From NCBI RefSeq assembly GCF_051297175.1, contig NZ_JBINNY010000001.1, positions 4,030,001 to 4,094,000 on the forward strand: a stretch of 64,000 nt of DNA. Reading direction: 5' to 3'. The position numbers were made by a program, and so were the translations under genes. Below the pieces are notes generated by a model, which did not search any database, was not told where the DNA came from, and worked only from the letters and a program-made list of their open reading frames with translations. Source of the DNA: Dryocola sp051297175 (lineage in GTDB: Bacteria; Pseudomonadota; Gammaproteobacteria; Enterobacterales; Enterobacteriaceae). How positions within the stretch are numbered: the first letter of the stretch is position 1; every line of letters starts with the position of its first letter. Positions 34,011 through 41,254 of this stretch are shown here, piece by piece.

Positions 34011-34042
34011 CCCTTCATCGCACACTCATGAAGGGTGTTCAT
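34011..34042. promoter_or_regulatory. Nested palindromes between the LysR and SDR genes
   Basis: CCCTTCAT and ATGAAGGG, 9 bases apart, form a perfect inverted repeat (34011-34035) starting 25 bp before the LysR start. ATGAA-GGGTG-TTCAT (34028-34042) overlaps it and has the same half-sites and spacing as the two palindromes around the MFS gene. It is a likely binding site for this LysR protein, controlling itself and the SDR. Confidence 0.55.
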
Positions 34043-34134
34043 AGACACAATCATTTTAGCCCCATTACTGACATTAATGATAATTGATATTCTGACCGTA
34101 TCGAAAATAAATCTGAATTATCAGTAGGTTTATC

Positions 34135-34926
34135 ATGAGAATACTCGTTGCAGGGGCGACAGGAAGTATTGGCCTTCATGTCGTCAATACCGCTATCAAA
34201 ATGGGCCATCAGCCTGTAGCGCTGATCCGAAATAAGCGCAAAGTGAAATCGCTTCCTCGGGGAACAGATATTTTTTACGGCGATGTTTCATTGCCTGAAA
34301 CACTCACCGAATTACCGAAAGATATTGATGCCATCATCTTTACGCTCGGTTCCGATGGTCAGGGTCGTATTGGTGCCAGGGCGATAGATTATGGCGGAGT
34401 GCGCAATATTTTACGAATATTCAGGGATGTATCTGTTCGTATCAGCCTGATGACCACGATTGGCGTGACTGAACGACTCAGCACCTGGAATCAACGCACT
34501 GAGGTTCATGACTGGAAAAGGCGTGCCGAGCGTCTGGTCAGGGCCAGTGGTCACCCCTATACCATCGTCAGGCCCGGCTGGTTTGATTACAACAATGATG
34601 ATGAACACCGAATCGTTATGCTTCAGGGAGATCGTCGCCATGCAGGAACACCGGAAGATGGTGTGATATCCCGGGAGCAAATCGCCCAGGTTCTGGTCAG
34701 TGCCCTGACCCACGACGAGGCAAAAAATAAAACGTTCGAACTGGTGGCTGAACGAGGTGAAGCACAGCAGGATCTTACCCCACTGTATGCAGACCTGCAG
34801 GCTGATGATCCACAAAAAAATGATGGGGTTCTGGACATAGACAATATGCCTCTGCGTGAAGAACCTGACTGCATTATTAACGAGCTGAATTTGTATTCAA
34901 AAAAATTAGCCAATCGACAACCCTGA
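34135..34926 (+). CDS. NAD(P)-binding SDR-type oxidoreductase (NmrA/YwnB-like)
   Basis: 263 residues. The Rossmann start MRILVAGATGSIGLHVV carries the G-x-x-G-x-x-G of atypical SDRs, with GDVSLPETL and the YTIVRPGWF segment of the NmrA/YwnB group; the catalytic Tyr-x-x-x-Lys is not evident. It is probably an NADPH-dependent reductase or a redox sensor. Divergent from the LysR gene, its usual partner. Operator site 3 begins in its stop codon. Confidence 0.8.
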   Translation: MRILVAGATGSIGLHVVNTAIKMGHQPVALIRNKRKVKSLPRGTDIFYGDVSLPETLTELPKDIDAIIFTLGSDGQGRIGARAIDYGGVRNILRIFRDVSVRISLMTTIGVTERLSTWNQRTEVHDWKRRAERLVRASGHPYTIVRPGWFDYNNDDEHRIVMLQGDRRHAGTPEDGVISREQIAQVLVSALTHDEAKNKTFELVAERGEAQQDLTPLYADLQADDPQKNDGVLDIDNMPLREEPDCIINELNLYSKKLANRQP

Positions 34927-34950
34927 CAATTTTGTCATATAGCCGTCAGC
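34923..34950 (+). promoter_or_regulatory. CusR/HprR-like operator, site 3, ahead of the DUF1471 gene
   Basis: CTGACA-ATTT-TGTCA-N6-CGTCAGC, identical in all fixed blocks to sites 1 and 2 although about 10 kb away. Its core TGACAATTTTGTCA matches the published CusR palindrome. It is 100 bp from the DUF1471 gene start, with TATATT (34971-34976) as a possible -10 box. Confidence 0.68.
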
Positions 34951-35049
34951 CTCATGACAGCTTAAGTCTGTATATTTGAATACACAGATGGAGGAAGTTA
35001 CTCCTGATACAAGTCCAGTTTCAAGCATATTGTTAAAGAGGTACTAGAT

Positions 35050-35301
35050 ATGAAAGCACTACTTATTACTACATTGGTCATGGGATTTATTTCCGTAAAT
35101 GCCGCATCTGCCGCTCAGGAAATTAACCATGCAGATGGGAAAGAAAAGATTGGTGTAGTCTCAACCAGTAATGCCTATACGCTTGATGATTTATCGAATG
35201 CGCTCTCTCGTAAGGCTGATGAGCAAGGAGCAACATCGTTCAAAATCCTTTCGACAACGGGGGGTAACAGGCTACATGGAGTTGCTGAAATATATAAGTA
35301 A
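35050..35301 (+). CDS. DUF1471 (YhcN/BhsA/McbA-family) periplasmic stress protein
   Basis: 83 residues: Sec signal (1-21, ending SAA), then the DUF1471 core KIGVVSTSNAYTLDDLSNAL, SRKADEQGATSFKILS, GNRLHGVAEIYK. Family members (BhsA, McbA, YhcN, YjfY) are induced by peroxide, acid, metal or chlorine stress and affect the outer surface or biofilm. GAGG lies 9 bases before the ATG. The operator upstream ties it to the two-component system at 22.5-24.7 kb. Confidence 0.85.
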   Translation: MKALLITTLVMGFISVNAASAAQEINHADGKEKIGVVSTSNAYTLDDLSNALSRKADEQGATSFKILSTTGGNRLHGVAEIYK

Positions 35302-35371
35302 ATCATTAGCATCCCAAACAGGATGTATCACAGCCCTCTTATAGTGAGCGTCGATTTATGTTCAGAACAGA

Positions 35372-35760
35372 AGACTGAATCGCCACGGGTTTAACAGACA
35401 CCTCGGAGTCATTTAAGATGACTTAAAGAGAGGTGCCCATGAGCGGTAAACGTTATCCCGAAGAGTTTAAAATTTAAGCAGTCAAACAGCTGTTGATCGT
35501 GGTCATTCTTTTTCCAGCGTGGCAACACGTCTCGATATCACCACCCACAGTCATTACGCCTGGATAAAGAAGTACGGGCCGGACGCTTCCAATAACAAAG
35601 AATTGTCAGATGTTCAGGCCGAGATCCGCCAACTCCAGAAGGAACTGAAGCGGGTTGCTGACGAACGGGACATATTAAATAAAGCCGCGGCGTACTTCGC
35701 AAAGCTGTCCGACGATAGCTGCCGGGTATTCCTCAGTACCAAAGCCCAACGTAATTTTTA
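35372..35760 (+). pseudogene. IS3-family OrfA remnant
   Basis: ATG at 35439 starts MSGKRYPEEFKI, then TAA; after a small frameshift the frame continues as VATRLDITTHSHYAWIKKYG, EIRQLQKELKRVADERDILN, KAAAYFAKLSD. That is a whole OrfA with HTH and coiled coil, broken by a stop and a short indel. OrfB is missing. The left IS end is near GAATCGCCACGGG (35377). It sits at the right edge of the metabolic cluster. Confidence 0.8.
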
Positions 35761-35960
35761 ACCTTAATCTGAACAAAAGAGACGAGGTCAGCTCCATGTA
35801 GTCCAAGTTTCATTAACTGATAGCGGGGATTATTATCTAAAACAAAAAATAAATGAGAAGTCTCGATGTGGAGCACTTCCCTGAGGAAGCGCTCTACTGG
35901 TAATTTACCCTTTTCCTTAAAAGAAAAATCCCGCCAATAACAATTATTATTAAGAGGCAA
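35733..35960 (-). CDS. Doubtful small ORF beside the integrase
   Basis: 75 codons that overlap the IS remnant at one end and the integrase 3' end at the other. Text such as RFLREVLHIETSHLFFVLDNN is protein-like, but I recognise nothing and the last residues are IS DNA. It may be the 3' part of a lost gene. Weak call. Confidence 0.25.
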   Translation of the reverse strand: MPLNNNCYWRDFSFKEKGKLPVERFLREVLHIETSHLFFVLDNNPRYQLMKLGLHGADLVSFVQIKVKNYVGLWY

Positions 35961-37146
35961 GTATTAGTTTCGACTTCCCTAATTGACTTATGTAATCCGC
36001 ATACCACTGCATCATCTCCCTACGTCCTTCCAGATACAACGCATGGTTATACGTCCCACGAATCGCATTCTTATCAACGTGAGCCAGCTGGGTCTCAATC
36101 CACGCTGTATTGAACCCTTCCTCATGCAAAATCGTACTCATCGTGTGGCGGAAACCATGCCCCGTTACCTTCCCCGTATATCCAATCCGCTTAAACACCT
36201 GATTAATACTCGCTTCACTCATCGTCTTGCGGGGATCATTACGTCCCGGGAACACCAGTGGATATTGCCCTGACATCACTTTGAGTTGCTGTACGATTTC
36301 CAGTGCTTGGGTAGAGAGGGGCACCAGGTGAGGCCGTTTCATCTTCATACGCTCTGCAGGTATTTCCCACACCGCTTTTTCAAGATCAAACTCACTCCAG
36401 AAAGCACCTCGAAGCTCGCCGGTGCGAACTCCCGTAAGGATCAGCAAACGTGCGGCAAGAACAACCAGCGGGCTGCCTGTATAGCCAGATAGAGCTTTAA
36501 AGAAGTCTGGTAACTCCTCAACGGTAAGGAAGGGATAATGCTTCGATTCATGCCCTGACATCGCGCTGGTAAGATCCGCTGCAGGGTTATATTCCGCACG
36601 ACCGGTAACGATGGCGTAGCGAAAGACTTCACTGCAACGCTGGCGAACCTTCTTGGCCTTCTCTGTCGCGCCACGGCTTTCCATTCGACGCAGCACATTA
36701 AGCAGAACCAGCGGTTTGATTTCATTCACCGGCTGCTGGCCGATATAGGGGAAAATATCTTTATTGAAAGCTTCGATAATGTCGGAGGCATAACCTTCTG
36801 ACCATCGGCTTACCTTCGTTCCGTGCCATTCAAGCGCCACAGACTGGAACGTGTTGTTGAGCTGCACATCCCGAACCAGCTTTTCTTCTTTCTTGGCAAA
36901 TGATGGATCGATACCCTCAGCCAGCTTTTTCTTGGCTTCATCACGCAGCGCCCTCGCTTGTGCCAGGGACACTGCCGGATAGACCCCAAAAGCCATACGC
37001 TTCTCTTTTCCATTGAAGCGATATTTCATCCGCCAGTATCGGGAACCTGAGGGAACGACTTCAAGATACAAACCAGCACCATCTGCCAGCTTGTAGGCTT
37101 TCTCTCTGGGTTTAGCTGCATCTACCTGTCGCGCATTTAGCTTCAT
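35950..37146 (-). CDS. P4-type tyrosine integrase, intact (element A)
   Basis: 398 residues from MKLNARQVDAAKP; the earlier Met at 37185 is unlikely. DUF4102 arm-binding N-terminus, core domain, then catalytic residues: R in ILTGVRTGELRG, H-x-x-R in HGFRHTMS, H in LAHVDKNAIRG, Tyr in TYNHALYLEG. Ends WYADYISQLGKSKLILAS, the C-terminal part that the other integrase has lost. It recombines the thrW 3' end with the element's site and can integrate or, with AlpA, excise. It starts 164 bp from thrW. Confidence 0.93.
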   Translation of the reverse strand: MKLNARQVDAAKPREKAYKLADGAGLYLEVVPSGSRYWRMKYRFNGKEKRMAFGVYPAVSLAQARALRDEAKKKLAEGIDPSFAKKEEKLVRDVQLNNTFQSVALEWHGTKVSRWSEGYASDIIEAFNKDIFPYIGQQPVNEIKPLVLLNVLRRMESRGATEKAKKVRQRCSEVFRYAIVTGRAEYNPAADLTSAMSGHESKHYPFLTVEELPDFFKALSGYTGSPLVVLAARLLILTGVRTGELRGAFWSEFDLEKAVWEIPAERMKMKRPHLVPLSTQALEIVQQLKVMSGQYPLVFPGRNDPRKTMSEASINQVFKRIGYTGKVTGHGFRHTMSTILHEEGFNTAWIETQLAHVDKNAIRGTYNHALYLEGRREMMQWYADYISQLGKSKLILAS

Positions 37147-37309
37147 TGGGGGCATCTCCCTGGACCGAACACAGAATGCCCCCACTTATGCCCCCAACTG
37201 TAACTTGATTTCGGTTGAGTCCAGTTGATAACAGGAGATAAAATACGGGCTATAAACCGCATTATACGGGCTTTAAGTTGATTTCGGTAGACTTGGGAAG
37301 AGTTTGAAA

Positions 37310-37385
37310 TGGTGCCGATAATAGGAATCGAACCTACGACCTTCGCGTTACGAGTGCGCTGCTCTACCTACTGAGCTATATCGGC
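37310..37385 (-). tRNA. thrW: tRNA-Thr (CGU), island attachment site
   Basis: 76 bases including an encoded CCA. GCCGATA acceptor pairs with TATCGGC; D arm GCTC/GAGC; anticodon CGT in loop CTCGTAA; T arm GTAGG-TTCGATT-CCTAT. Place and sequence match E. coli thrW beside proA. The anticodon stem GCGCA/CGCGA has an A-C mismatch next to the loop and a G-A at the far end. Its 3' end is the target of the P4-type integrase, so the 3' part may come from the island. Confidence 0.95.
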
Positions 37386-37691
37386 TTTCAGGAGATAGTC
37401 ACGGGCGTGACTACGGTGCAAAAGATTAAGAAAAACGTGCAGGCTCGTCAACCACTCTGTTGTGCAGTTGCTGTTTATTAGAGCGTCACGCCGCGAAATC
37501 CGCACAAATTGCGCGTCATAATTTATCCGCCAGGCGGCATGGTTTATCGTGCCGCTCAATTCATATCGCACTGCTAAATATGTTGTTTAGCGGGTATGTA
37601 ACTGTAACGAATGTGATTTTTGCAGTTTATCAAAGAAATGCGAGGCACCTCGCAGGGTTATGACGAGAAAAATAATATCGCGATTTAGCTA

Positions 37692-37886
37692 TTGTCACCT
37701 GAAAACCACTATGGGTATTCTGTACACGCACCAGCAAAATCTGGTGCCGGGTGTAGGAACCTGATTCACTCTATGGCGACAATTGACGTTCATGACGTAT
37801 TTTCCATTGTCGCAGCATCAACACACCTTTATTCTTATCAACGGTGGCGCTGGTGTGGCAGCCTTCGGGCTGACCGATATCCATAG
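37692..37886 (+). CDS. Ash-like protein overlapping the immunity RNA
   Basis: 64 codons from a TTG: SAGCRNLIHSMATIDVHDVF, STHLYSYQRWRWCGSLRADR read like the 'ash family' frames that overlap P4 CI/C4 RNAs (KSGAGCRN, WRxCGLSGRTD-type ending). The frame covers the seqA-like repeat and the CI-like RNA. Coding may be incidental to the RNA; no good ribosome site. Confidence 0.35.
   Translation: MSPENHYGYSVHAPAKSGAGCRNLIHSMATIDVHDVFSIVAASTHLYSYQRWRWCGSLRADRYP
37753..37776 (+). promoter_or_regulatory. seqA-like target of the immunity RNA
   Basis: GTAGGAACC and CTCTATGG, 7 bases apart, complementary to 37881-37900 and repeated at 37927-37964. This matches P4 seqA, the upstream pairing site in the leader. 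Confidence 0.65.
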
Positions 37887-37920
37887 AGGTCGGTTCCTAC
37901 CCTCATCAGCGTCACCACCC
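37840..37920 (+). ncRNA. P4 CI / C4-type antisense immunity RNA
   Basis: It contains CCATAGAGGTCGGTTCCTAC (37881-37900), the reverse complement of the flanking repeats except for a short insert, plus a CAGCC-TTCG-GGCTG hairpin (37859-37872) just upstream, and CAGCGTCACCACC (37908-37919), which can pair with GGTGG runs at 37842 and 37938. In phage P4 the processed CI RNA pairs in this way with seqA and seqC to stop transcription; C4 of P1 works alike. The ends are estimated. Confidence 0.68.
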
Positions 37921-37926
37921 ATAAGT

Positions 37927-37964
37927 GTAGGAACTCCGGTGGTGGTGATTTAATTACTCTATGG
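37927..37964 (+). promoter_or_regulatory. seqC-like target of the immunity RNA
   Basis: GTAGGAAC, then GGTGGTGGTG, then CTCTATGG, the last overlapping the leader of the next gene, whose GGAG ribosome site starts at 37963. It can pair with the antisense RNA, so the RNA may block both elongation and translation of the downstream gene. Confidence 0.65.
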
Positions 37965-37975
37965 AGAATTCCGTC

Positions 37976-38410
37976 ATGATGACTTCTGATAATCAAATTA
38001 CAACAAGCTCTTCCCCGGTCTATATGAGCTTCGATTTATTCGAACTGCTGGACGCCTGTGAAACGCTAACCGATACGCTTATTGAATGCCGCAATCCGAA
38101 AGATCGACAGCATTTATATCTCCGTCTGGCAGAATGCCTGAAAGCAATGGAAACCGAGCTTGAAAAGCCCTTGCCGCCCTATCTTATTGAACGCCTGACG
38201 GCCGAGAAACTTGTTGCCACCCAGCCTCAGCAGGTCGCCGGGGACTCAGAACTTCTGCGCCAGTACTGCTACGCGTTAACGAAGATGCTGATAGGACAAA
38301 AGCAGGAACAGCAGCTGAATGAAGCGTTAAACGCCCTGCTGTTTGAACTGGTGAATTTATTAATTGAAGATTTGCTGGCACCGCGCTTTACGCGAGTGAA
38401 CGTCGGTTGA
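37976..38410 (+). CDS. Hypothetical protein under P4-type immunity control
   Basis: 144 residues, all helical, no signal: FDLFELLDACETLTDTLIEC, RQHLYLRLAECLKAMETELE, QEQQLNEALNALLFELVNLL. I chose ATG 37976, 8 bases after GGAGA (37963-37967), with 37979 and 37961 as alternatives. Not recognised. In P4 and P1 the gene in this place (kil, icd/ant) harms cell division or antagonises the repressor, so a toxic or anti-immunity product is possible. No other phage gene follows. Confidence 0.6.
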   Translation: MMTSDNQITTSSSPVYMSFDLFELLDACETLTDTLIECRNPKDRQHLYLRLAECLKAMETELEKPLPPYLIERLTAEKLVATQPQQVAGDSELLRQYCYALTKMLIGQKQEQQLNEALNALLFELVNLLIEDLLAPRFTRVNVG

Positions 38411-38424
38411 ATAAGTAACGTTGC

Positions 38425-38520
38425 GTTATTTGTAAGGCGGATAAAGGTAGTGCCATCCGCCATATATATTTCCCGCCGTTACGGTGGATGGCGCTTGCGC
38501 TTATCCACCGTACATAAATG
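38425..38520. repeat. REP-like palindromes between the immunity locus and proA
   Basis: TAAGGCGGATAAAGG with ATCCGCC, and CGGTGGATGGCGC with TTATCCACCG, are inverted GGATAAGC-type elements as scattered through enterobacterial intergenic DNA. They lie just beyond the 3' end of proA and may stabilise mRNA or end transcription. Confidence 0.6.
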
Positions 38521-38595
38521 AATAAGCGCAACGGCATACAGGTAATACGCCAGCAATAATCATCTTTAACTACTGGCGCATGACTTTTATTTCAA

Positions 38596-39849
38596 TCAGG
38601 CGCGGATCGTATCGTCGCCGAAACCGATCCACTTGTAGGTGGTTAACGCTTCAAGCCCCATCGGGCCGCGGGCGTGCAGTTTCTGCGTGCTCACGGCGAC
38701 TTCAGCACCCAGGCCGAACTGGCCGCCGTCGGTGAAGCGTGTGGAGGCGTTAACGTACACCGCCGAGGAATCGACTTCGTTCACGAAGCGGTTCGCATTG
38801 CGCAGCGTGCGGGTGAGAATCGCGTCCGAGTGCTGAGTGCCGTGTTCGCGGATGTGGGCGATTGCATCGTCCAGATCGTCCACCACCTTCACGTTCAGGT
38901 GCAGCGATAGCCACTCGTCGTCGTACTCTTCGGCCTTCACCGGCAGCACTTCTGCCGGGCCATTTTGCAGCAGCGGCAGGGATTTCTCATCCGCATGCAG
39001 CGTGACGCCGGATTCCGCCATCTGCTTGCCGAGCGCGGGCAGGAAGGTATCCGCAATGCCGTGATGCACCAGCAGCGTTTCCACCGTGTTGCAGGTGCTT
39101 GGGCGCTGGGTTTTAGCGTTGACGATGATTTTCAGCGCCGGTTCGATCTCCGCCGAGTCGTCCACAACAATGTGGCAGACGCCAATCCCGCCGGTAATGA
39201 CCGGGATGGTGGACTGTTCACGGCACAGCTTGTGCAGGCCCGCGCCGCCGCGTGGGATGAGCATGTCGACGTAGCGATCCATTTTCAGCAGCTCGTTGAC
39301 CAGCGCGCGGTCCGGGCTTTCAATCGCCTGCACCGCCGCGGCCGGCAGGCCGCATTCCACCAGCGCCTGCTGGATGACTTTTACGGTTGCCGCGTTGGTG
39401 CGCCACGTTTCTTTGCCACCGCGCAGAATCGCCGCGTTGCCGGTTTTCAGGCACAGCGAGGCGACGTCTACCGTTACGTTCGGGCGCGCTTCGTAAATGA
39501 CGCCGATCACGCCCAGCGGTACGCGGCGTCGTTCCAGACGCAGGCCGCTGTCCAGCAGCCCGCCGTCAATCACCTGCCCTACCGGATCGGCCAGATTACA
39601 AACCTGGCGCACGTCGTCCGCGATGCCCTTCAGGCGCGCGGGGGTGAGCTGCAGGCGGTCGAGCATGGCTTCGCTCAGGCCATTGGTGCGCGCTTCGGCG
39701 ACATCCTGCTCGTTGGCGATGAGGATCTGTTCCGCCTGTTCCAGCAGATAGTCCGCGATGCGTTCCAGCACGCGGTTTTTCTCATGGCTTGAGAGCAGCG
39801 CCAGCCTGTAAGAAGCCGCTTTGGCGTCTTTGCCCATTTGTTCCAGCAT
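38596..39849 (-). CDS. proA: Gamma-glutamyl phosphate reductase
   Basis: 417 residues, the E. coli ProA length. Reduces glutamate 5-phosphate with NADPH to glutamate semialdehyde, second step of proline synthesis, in the cytoplasm. Aldehyde-dehydrogenase-like fold: YEARPNVTVDVASL (NADP site), KETWRTNA, and the catalytic Cys in QRPSTCNTVETLL. It follows proB by 10 bp in one operon. Chromosomal core; its 3' side faces thrW. Confidence 0.98.
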   Translation of the reverse strand: MLEQMGKDAKAASYRLALLSSHEKNRVLERIADYLLEQAEQILIANEQDVAEARTNGLSEAMLDRLQLTPARLKGIADDVRQVCNLADPVGQVIDGGLLDSGLRLERRRVPLGVIGVIYEARPNVTVDVASLCLKTGNAAILRGGKETWRTNAATVKVIQQALVECGLPAAAVQAIESPDRALVNELLKMDRYVDMLIPRGGAGLHKLCREQSTIPVITGGIGVCHIVVDDSAEIEPALKIIVNAKTQRPSTCNTVETLLVHHGIADTFLPALGKQMAESGVTLHADEKSLPLLQNGPAEVLPVKAEEYDDEWLSLHLNVKVVDDLDDAIAHIREHGTQHSDAILTRTLRNANRFVNEVDSSAVYVNASTRFTDGGQFGLGAEVAVSTQKLHARGPMGLEALTTYKWIGFGDDTIRA

Positions 39850-39859
39850 AGCCCGCTCC

Positions 39860-40963
39860 TTAGTTAACGATCATATCATCACGATGCACGGCAACCGGGC
39901 CGTATTCATAGCCGAGGATGGCATCGATCTGCTGTGAGTGGTGGCCCGCGATGCGGCGCAGCGCGTCGCTGTTGTAGCGGCTTACGCCGTGGGCAACGTC
40001 GCGCCCTTCGAGGCTGCGGATGCGGATGACTTCCCCACGGGAGAAGTTGCCGGACACGCTTTTAATGCCTTTTGGCAGCAACGAGCTGCCGCGTTCGAGG
40101 ATGGCAGACAGCGCGCCGTCGTCTACGGTTATTTCGCCCGCTGGCGGCGCGCCGAAGATCCAGCGCTTGCGGTTTTCAAGCGGAGACTGCTGCGCGTGGA
40201 AGCGCGTGCCGACCGGCGTTCCCGCCATCACGTCGCCGATCACGCCAGGCTTGCTGCCTGCGGCAATGATGACGTCGATGCCCGCGCGGCAGGCGACGTC
40301 CGCCGCCTGCAGTTTGGTGCCCATGCCGCCGGTGCCGAGGCCGGATACGCTGTCGCCCGCAACCGCGCGCAGAGCGTCGTCGATGCCGTGGACTTCTTTA
40401 ATCAGCTCCGCCGCCGGGTTATTTCGCGGGTCGGCGGTGTACAGACCTTGCTGATCGGTGAGCAGCAGCAGCTTGTCTGCCCCGGCCAGAATAGCGGCCA
40501 GCGCTGAGAGGTTGTCGTTGTCGCCGACTTTGATTTCCGCCGTGGCGACGGCGTCGTTTTCGTTAATCACCGGCACGATGTTGTTGTCGAGCAGCGCGCG
40601 CAGGGTATCGCGCGCGTTCAGGAAGCGTTCGCGGTCTTCCATGTCTGCGCGGGTCAGCAGCATCTGGCCGATATGAATCCCGTAAATAGAAAAGAGCTGT
40701 TCCCAGAGCTGGATCAGGCGGCTTTGCCCGACCGCCGCCAGAAGCTGCTTGGAGGCGATGGTTGCCGGAAGCTCCGGATAGCCGAGATGCTCGCGCCCTG
40801 CGGCAATCGCCCCAGAGGTGACAATAACGATGCGATGCCCGCTCGCGTGGAGCTGCGCGCACTGGCGCACAAGCTCAACGATGTGGGCGCGGTTCAGGCG
40901 GCGTGAGCCACCGGTTAATACGCTGGTGCCAAGTTTTACCACCAGCGTCTGGCTGTCACTCAT
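39860..40963 (-). CDS. proB: Glutamate 5-kinase
   Basis: 367 residues. N-terminal amino-acid kinase domain (VVKLGTSVLTGG, VTSGAIAAGREHLG, NENDAVATAEIKVGDNDNLS) and C-terminal PUA domain (from about 275). It phosphorylates glutamate at the start of proline synthesis and is feedback-inhibited by proline. First gene of proBA. It diverges from phoE across 291 bp. Confidence 0.98.
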   Translation of the reverse strand: MSDSQTLVVKLGTSVLTGGSRRLNRAHIVELVRQCAQLHASGHRIVIVTSGAIAAGREHLGYPELPATIASKQLLAAVGQSRLIQLWEQLFSIYGIHIGQMLLTRADMEDRERFLNARDTLRALLDNNIVPVINENDAVATAEIKVGDNDNLSALAAILAGADKLLLLTDQQGLYTADPRNNPAAELIKEVHGIDDALRAVAGDSVSGLGTGGMGTKLQAADVACRAGIDVIIAAGSKPGVIGDVMAGTPVGTRFHAQQSPLENRKRWIFGAPPAGEITVDDGALSAILERGSSLLPKGIKSVSGNFSRGEVIRIRSLEGRDVAHGVSRYNSDALRRIAGHHSQQIDAILGYEYGPVAVHRDDMIVN

Positions 40964-41156
40964 GATTCTCTGCCGTTTTAGCGTAATAGGAAAAATTAAA
41001 GATCAGATCACGTTTTAGCAGGACTGACGCGGCTTGCCAACAGGCTCGGAGGGAAAAGCACCAACTTAACGAGGCAGATCATTAAGCGTAGCGGTAAAGT
41101 TTGACAATTTTGTGACGGAGAAACTTTATTACGTTTATTTAAACTTTATCTCAAAG

Positions 41157-41174
41157 TGTCATAAATCTTTCATC
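41157..41174 (+). promoter_or_regulatory. Pho box upstream of phoE
   Basis: TGTCATAAATCTTTCATC matches the PhoB box of two 7-bp repeats (CTGTCAT) spaced by an AT-rich 4 bases, 80 bp before the phoE start. PhoB should activate phoE when phosphate is scarce, as in E. coli. Confidence 0.75.
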
Positions 41175-41254
41175 TCCAGACGATAAAACTCTCTGCGTTT
41201 TTAAACGGGATATCGCCCGATTAAATTTAGCGCGTTTACACATTGGGATGAAAA

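Noticed and set aside
34375..34400. GATTATGGCGGAGTG inside the SDR gene as another island border
   Set aside because: It lies within an intact coding frame, and the match to 18241 and 9268 stops there; chance is likely.
38965..39792. 275-codon frame opposite proA
   Set aside because: Shadow of proA codon bias; no start context and no recognisable protein.
41102..41120. TGACAATTTTGTGAC upstream of phoE, like the CusR-type operators
   Set aside because: The second half-site is off by a base, the third block is absent, and the place is explained by proB/phoE promoters (TTGACA).
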